The translations under genes were made by a program, and so were the position numbers. Under the pieces are notes generated by a model, which was not told where the DNA came from, did no database searches, and worked only from the letters and a program-made list of their open reading frames with translations. DNA of 64,000 nucleotides from Lunularia cruciata (lineage: Eukaryota; Streptophyta; Marchantiopsida; Lunulariales; Lunulariaceae), in contig OX419756.1 of the NCBI GenBank assembly GCA_948567375.1, positions 57,364,333 to 57,428,332 of the forward strand, given 5' to 3'. Shown in pieces: positions 59,790 through 64,000 of the stretch. The stretch's first letter is position 1. Each line of letters opens with the position of its first letter.

Positions 59790-60780
59790 TGCTTGGCAAT
59801 ATCCAGTAGAGGAGATATGCCTATTGGAGTTGTTTGGTGGGATCAACACCGAACTAGCTGCGGTGTTACAAGCGGGTATACGAGTACAGAGGTACTTGTA
59901 TGTAGAGAGAGATGAGACTGCTAGACAAGTCTCTCTACATCATGTGGCACACTTGGCCTATTGGTATCCGGAGTTATTACCAATGTTAGCAATCAAAGGT
60001 TACCAGAAGGCCCTACCAGGTGACATTTCCTTATTGGGGGCGCATGACCTAGAGAGACATGGGCCTATGATGATTCACTTGGTGATTTTTGGATGGCCAT
60101 GTCAAGGACATACACGTGATGGTAGAGGATTGGGTCTTCAAGATCCTCGGTCTGGTGTGTTTTGGGAGATGTTATGGATATTACAACATCTCAAGGTTCA
60201 TCAGTCCATTTCTCCAGCTTACCTTTTGGAGAACATTCCTTTGATGGGTGATTCTCGCACCAGAGTGGTGGCAAGTATACATTAGGTCCATTCTTGGATG
60301 GGACCTCTGTATTGTTAGATGCAGCTAGAGTGGGATCACGGGCTCATTGTCTTCGTCTTTGGTGGACAAACCTCTTACCCAGAGAGGTTCTACAGCGCGC
60401 TTATGATGGGATTCAACGACTTGACCACATCCTTGTTGATGATATCTTAGATGTTGGGTGTCAGTCTCAGACAATGGTAGTGGCTGATAGGTCACCTATG
60501 GCAGTGATGAACCTAGTTGGACAGCCTAGAGCTGCATTTCCCACACTCATGAGTTTCCCAAGCTCTCATGCTTTTTGAGAAGGAGGACCTGGACTTGTTT
60601 GGGACTCATAGTTACAACAGTTGGTGGAGCCCAATGCTGATAAGAGAGAGCGGGCGATGGGTTTTCATACCGGTATTACCGCTGTTCCTACAGTGTTAGA
60701 GGCATCTAGGCGTCAGGTGTTAGGTCAGGCTATGGACCTAAACTGTTTGACCTGGATTGTGAGCCTTAGCTTGGCAGAGC
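59790..60780 (+). pseudogene. C5-cytosine DNA methyltransferase domain inside family C
   Basis: Motifs appear in family order. Motif I, LLELFGGINTELAAVLQAG at 59815 (F-G-G at 59833, the AdoMet loop). Motif II, YLYVERDETA near 59896. Motif IV, FGWPCQGHTRDGRGLG, with the catalytic Cys at 60100 inside Pro-Cys-Gln, then DPRSGVFWEMLWIL. Motif VI, YLLENIP, with Glu at 60229. Motif VIII-like, GSRAHCLRLWW at 60333. Motif IX-like, KRERAMGFHTG near 60642. Motif X-like, GQAMDLNCLTWIV near 60730. Such enzymes put a methyl group on C5 of cytosine. The order with Cys in IV and Glu in VI excludes N6-adenine enzymes of the DIRS type. The domain lies between protease and reverse transcriptase of one polyprotein, all on one strand, which argues against chance insertion. 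It is part of a broken fossil element. Confidence 0.88.
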
Positions 60781-61210
60781 AGCATAGGATGCACTTGATA
60801 GGCATCACCACTCGGACACTTGTGAGCCCTATGCCTATCAAGACAATTCAAGCACATGTTGGGAGCAATGGACCAAGTGGACATGGTATTCTTGAGACAC
60901 ATCCAGTAGCTACTAGGGAGAGTGGTCTACTTGGAGTCCATCCAGGTGAGCATGGGCTACTTGGATTACACCCTTGGTCCCCATGAGATGCAACTAGAGG
61001 ACGTGTGGAGCTTGCAGCCAAAGTGGAGGGAGTTTTCCACACAGAGGTTGGGACCTCTAGTGGTCAAGAGCATGACACTATTGCTCCCAAGAGCTCAATG
61101 TAGCAGCCAGTCAGTACGTCTTCCACTCCTACTATAGTTACAGAGGATACTTGGGAGCCAAATCTTGGACCCAAGCTTACTGGAGAGGAAAGACGGAGGG
61201 TTTGGAGGTT
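60781..61210 (+). pseudogene. Linker of family C between methyltransferase and reverse transcriptase
   Basis: Open text with no domain. A Gly/His/Pro-rich patch (LLGVHPGEHGLLGLHP, near 60925-60975) is a small internal repeat. Confidence 0.5.
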
Positions 61211-61211
61211 C

Positions 61212-62210
61212 TTGAGGAGTCACACGAGTTGTTTTGCCTTCAATATGAAGGATTTGGGTGCTCTAAAGGGACTTGGTATACAGATTGAGCTGACTAGCAA
61301 CACACCGGTTTTACGACATCCTTATCGATATAGTGATATGGAGAGGATATTGATTCAGAGCCGGAGTAGTGACCTTTTTGAGGCTGGTTTGGTGGAGATT
61401 TCACATGGAGAGTATGCATCAGCGAGAATGATGCCAGCCAAGAAGGATATGCATGGCAACTATACAAATAGGCGGATGTGTGGAGATTACCATCCTATCA
61501 ACCGACAGATTAGGGCTGATCGGTATGCCATGCCTACACCAGAGGAGATTTTTGATGCGATTGGGCATGCAAAGGAGTACTTTGGATTCTTGAGCAGGAT
61601 ATCATCAATTGCCGATCAAGGAGGAGGATAAGTCCAAGACAACATTTTGGGATATTGATCCTCACGGCAAGGATGTGTTATATCAGTAAAGGTTCTTACC
61701 ATTTGGGTTAAAGAATGCTACTGCTGAGTTCTAGAGGATCATGGATAGGATCCTAGTTGGATTGGATTTTGCTTGGTGCTATATTGATGACATTTTGGTT
61801 TATAGCACTACTGTGGAGGAGCATGAGAGACAATTGTTGGAGGTGTTTGAGAGGTTGAGATCTCATGGAGTCAAATTACATCTTGGGAAGTGTAGGTTCT
61901 TCCACAAGCAGGTTGAGTATTTGGGTCACACTATCTCTCCCGGAGGACTTGGTGTTCAACAGACCAAGGTGGAGGCTATTGCACGTATTCCTTGGCCTAT
62001 GGATGTGAGCAAAGTGCGAGTATTCCTTGGGTTGGCAAACTTCTATCGCCCTTATGTTAGAGGATTTAGTGCCATTGCCAAGGCCTTGACGAAGCTGACC
62101 AAGCTTACACAGGAGTGGTATTGGGGAGATGAGCAAGAGAGAGCTTTTGTAGAGCTCAAGGAGAGATTGACATCTGCTCCTATTTTGAGGAGACCAATCA
62201 GGGGATGACC
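61212..62210 (+). pseudogene. Reverse transcriptase of family C
   Basis: RT text starts with PVLRHPYRYSDMER and AGLVEISHGEYASARMMPAK, then RRMCGDYHPINRQIRADRYA (fingers), the catalytic YIDDILVYS box at 61780, and a palm/thumb region with KCRFFHKQVEYLGHTISPGG near 61895 and VRVFLGLANFYRPYVRGFS near 62015. These are textbook Ty3/gypsy RT motifs. It is a broken fossil; the last 155 codons are open. Confidence 0.93.
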
Positions 62211-62620
62211 ATTTCAGGTTCATACTGATTGGAGTATGTTGGGGCTTGGAGCGGTGCTCACCCAGTAAGAACTCCTTCTCCTCATCATAGCATAGGCCAC
62301 CCATAGGCAACTAGCCTATGCTAGTTGCTCCAACAATTCAGCGGAGGCAAAGTATAGTTCATATGAGGGAAAGTGCTTGGCAGCAGTTTAGGCAGTAGCA
62401 CATTTTCGATGTTACCTATTTGGTAACCCCTTCACTCTCATCACTGATCATCAGCCATTGAAGTGGTTGATGGAGTCCAACAAGCTTTTAGGGAAGCTTG
62501 CACGATGGGCTCTGATTTTATAGGAGTATGATTTCACGGTTGTTCACAGACCTGGAGTGGTGAACCGTGATGCAGATGGGTTTAGTAGAAACCCATGTCC
62601 CAGCCAGTAGGATCAGACCG
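62211..62620 (+). pseudogene. RNase H of family C
   Basis: FQVHTDWSMLGLGAVLTQ (first acid near 62225), YSSYEGKCLA-type text near 62350, ITDHQPLKWLM near 62440, and the final VHRPGVVNRDADGFSR box near 62545. Order and motifs fit Ty3/gypsy RNase H. Confidence 0.88.
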
Positions 62621-62649
62621 GAGGACGTTGGCATGGTGAGACAGATGAA

Positions 62650-63520
62650 AAGATGGTGCCAGGTTGGCATGCATCGGCCTTTCTGTGTATATTTGCAGAG
62701 GCTTTGGTGGTATCTCTCTTAGTGCATACAAGAGGAGTTATTGAGGTCACAGATCCAAAGAGTGAAGATATTGGTACAATTCAGCAAGACATTCATGATG
62801 ATGCCTTAGTGATGGACTATCTTTGCACTGGTGTTGTGGGTGGCACATTTGGGGCCAAGGAGAGAGACCGTGTTCTTCAGCGAGCTAGACGGTTCAGATT
62901 GGATGGTAGACACCTTTTGCATGTATGAGAGGATGGTAGAGTGCGAGTAGTACCACTTCCATCTTAGAGACCACAATTGGTCCGTCATGCTCATGAGGAG
63001 CTAGGACATTTTGGAGTAAAGCATATGTATAGCTTACTCTAGAGTCATTATTGGTGGCGCGGTACGCAGATTGAGGTACAGCAGTTTGTTGCCAGATGTG
63101 TGGTTTGTGACCAAGTTAGAGCATCATTCAATGCTCCTACGCCACAGTTACACCCATTACCTATCATGGGATTGGGTTACAGTTGGAGTTTGGACTTCAC
63201 CGGACCTTTACCGCTGACTGTGAGACATCAACGGTATGTGTTGGTGATGGTGGAGCACTTCTCCAAGTGGATTGAGTTGGTGGCACTTCCTGACAAGTCT
63301 AGTGAAGGGACAACTTACTTGTTCCTGGATCGAGTTCTTAGTCATTTTGGGGCACCAGCTGAGGTTTTGACTGATCAAGGTACAAAGTTCTTGGAAGAGT
63401 TTCAGGTCTTGTGTGACAAGGCTTTGATTGATCATCGTACTACATCCTGAGATCACCCTAAGGCAGATGGCTTAGCAGAGAGAGTGGTTCAGACGGTGTC
63501 AGGGAATTTGTTTGGCCTCA
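62650..63520 (+). pseudogene. Integrase of family C, 3' part missing
   Basis: A zinc-binding domain with H-A-H-E-E-L-G-H near 62985 and CVVCDQ near 63100. The catalytic core has SLDFTGPLPL (first acid near 63195), VLTDQGTKFLEEF (second, near 63370) and KADGLAERVVQTV (glutamate, near 63476). The text stops near 63520. Whether this family had a chromodomain cannot be told. Confidence 0.9.
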
Positions 63521-64000
63521 AGAGTGCTCCAGGCACCTGGCTGCTTGTGCTTAGTTTGTCCTCGGCTTCCCCAGAACTGGCTAGCTCACGCGGTTTTAGC
63601 TATGGTTTTGGGCCCTGACGGTTCCTAGGAGAGGCAAGAATTTTATTTTTACAAACAACAACTAGTATTCTATTTAGCTCAACCAGGCCAGTCCACTGAG
63701 TCAAACCTTTCATATAGACGGACTAAGAGCTCCTAAAATGGAGCTTCCACGATGCTAGTCACAGGCCAAACACACCATCATCTCAACTCTACTAGACCTG
63801 CAAAATTTTCTTTCCTGTCCAACCTTCTCTCTCTTGTAAGATCATTCATTCTCTTGCAAAGAAACCTATTTTTTGCCCTGCACTCTCAAGGCCTTGTTTT
63901 CTTGCAAAAATTTTCTCTCCTCTACCCTGCACTCCTTCAAGGCATACTCCCTGCCATTTGTTCATCTGGCCACTGTCATGCTCAATAGCACTTTCAAAAG
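63521..64000. other. Unrecognised sequence after family C
   Basis: Composition and text change abruptly. It is pyrimidine-rich from 63770 on (CTTTCCTGTCCAACCTTCTC). An open frame at 63752-63988 has no recognised domain. It may be part of another repeat that interrupts family C. Confidence 0.4.

Larger units (their letters stand above)
54950..63520 (+). mobile_element. Family C Ty3/gypsy element carrying a DNA cytosine methyltransferase
   Basis: Order on the + strand: long untranslated leader or LTR, gag with zinc knuckle, aspartic protease, C5-DNA methyltransferase domain, reverse transcriptase, RNase H, integrase. RT before integrase marks Ty3/gypsy. The coding text ends inside the integrase near 63520, where unrelated sequence begins, and no second LTR is in the window, so age and exact ends cannot be set. 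It is a broken fossil with ten or more interruptions, yet long open stretches remain, so it is probably younger or slower to decay than family B. Confidence 0.9.

Noticed and set aside
59602-60285. Methyltransferase as an N6-adenine (DIRS/Dam-like) enzyme
   Set aside because: Motif I comes first, followed by Pro-Cys-Gln and then Glu-Asn. That is the C5-cytosine order; no D/N-P-P-Y box is present.
59790-60780. Methyltransferase as a host gene into which a retroelement inserted
   Set aside because: Protease text leads into it and RT text follows on the same strand, with no LTR, primer site or polypurine tract between them.
1-64000. CRISPR arrays, rRNA or tRNA genes, bacterial-type operons
   Set aside because: No regularly spaced repeats, no rRNA blocks and no cloverleaf with its expected boxes were recognised; only tRNA-derived primer sites of LTR elements.

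Overview
The window looks like repeat-packed intergenic DNA from a land plant with a very large genome. A gymnosperm is my best guess. The reasons are several Ty3/gypsy families with tRNA-Met primer sites, solo LTRs, long AT-rich decayed stretches, and no convincing intact host gene. I cannot name the species.

Layout. 1-6419: a chromovirus (family A), its 5' LTR cut by the window edge, abutting an inverted LTR piece of the same family (6420-6769). About 7700-10870: a decayed LINE-like element, + strand. 14590-20526: a pogo-type DNA transposon, - strand, with matching terminal inverted repeats and TA target sites. Its transposase is split by a 3.6 kb segment that codes for an unknown acidic coiled-coil protein. 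20.8-23 kb and 25.2-27.6 kb: decayed charged, coiled-coil-like coding stretches. 31.7-32.2 kb: a PIF/Harbinger transposase remnant. 34.5-37 kb: a coiled-coil-like stretch followed by an FCP1/NIF-like phosphatase remnant, with a relative on the other strand at 46.1-46.9 kb. 37729-40679: a composite family B chromovirus on the - strand. 42508-43251 and 47970-48483: two family A solo LTRs, each with a perfect 5-bp target duplication. 49.1-51.66 kb: a second copy of the LINE-like element, - strand. 51660 to about 54950: family B, + strand, lying against the LINE copy. About 54950-63520: a third Ty3/gypsy family (family C).

Main discovery. Family C carries a C5-cytosine DNA methyltransferase domain (about 59.8-60.8 kb) between protease and reverse transcriptase. 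Motifs I, IV (Pro-Cys-Gln), VI (Glu-Asn), VIII, IX and X appear in the usual order. Methyltransferases inside retrotransposons have been reported, as I recall, from Symbiodinium and charophyte algae (de Mendoza and colleagues, 2018). A copy in what looks like a seed-plant genome would be a notable extension. The element is a broken fossil here.

Other points: family B LTRs hold clusters of heat-shock-element-like GAAnnTTC motifs upstream of a TATA box; family A LTRs exist with and without a 155-bp internal duplication, which gives a relative order of events; and the pogo element carries cargo.
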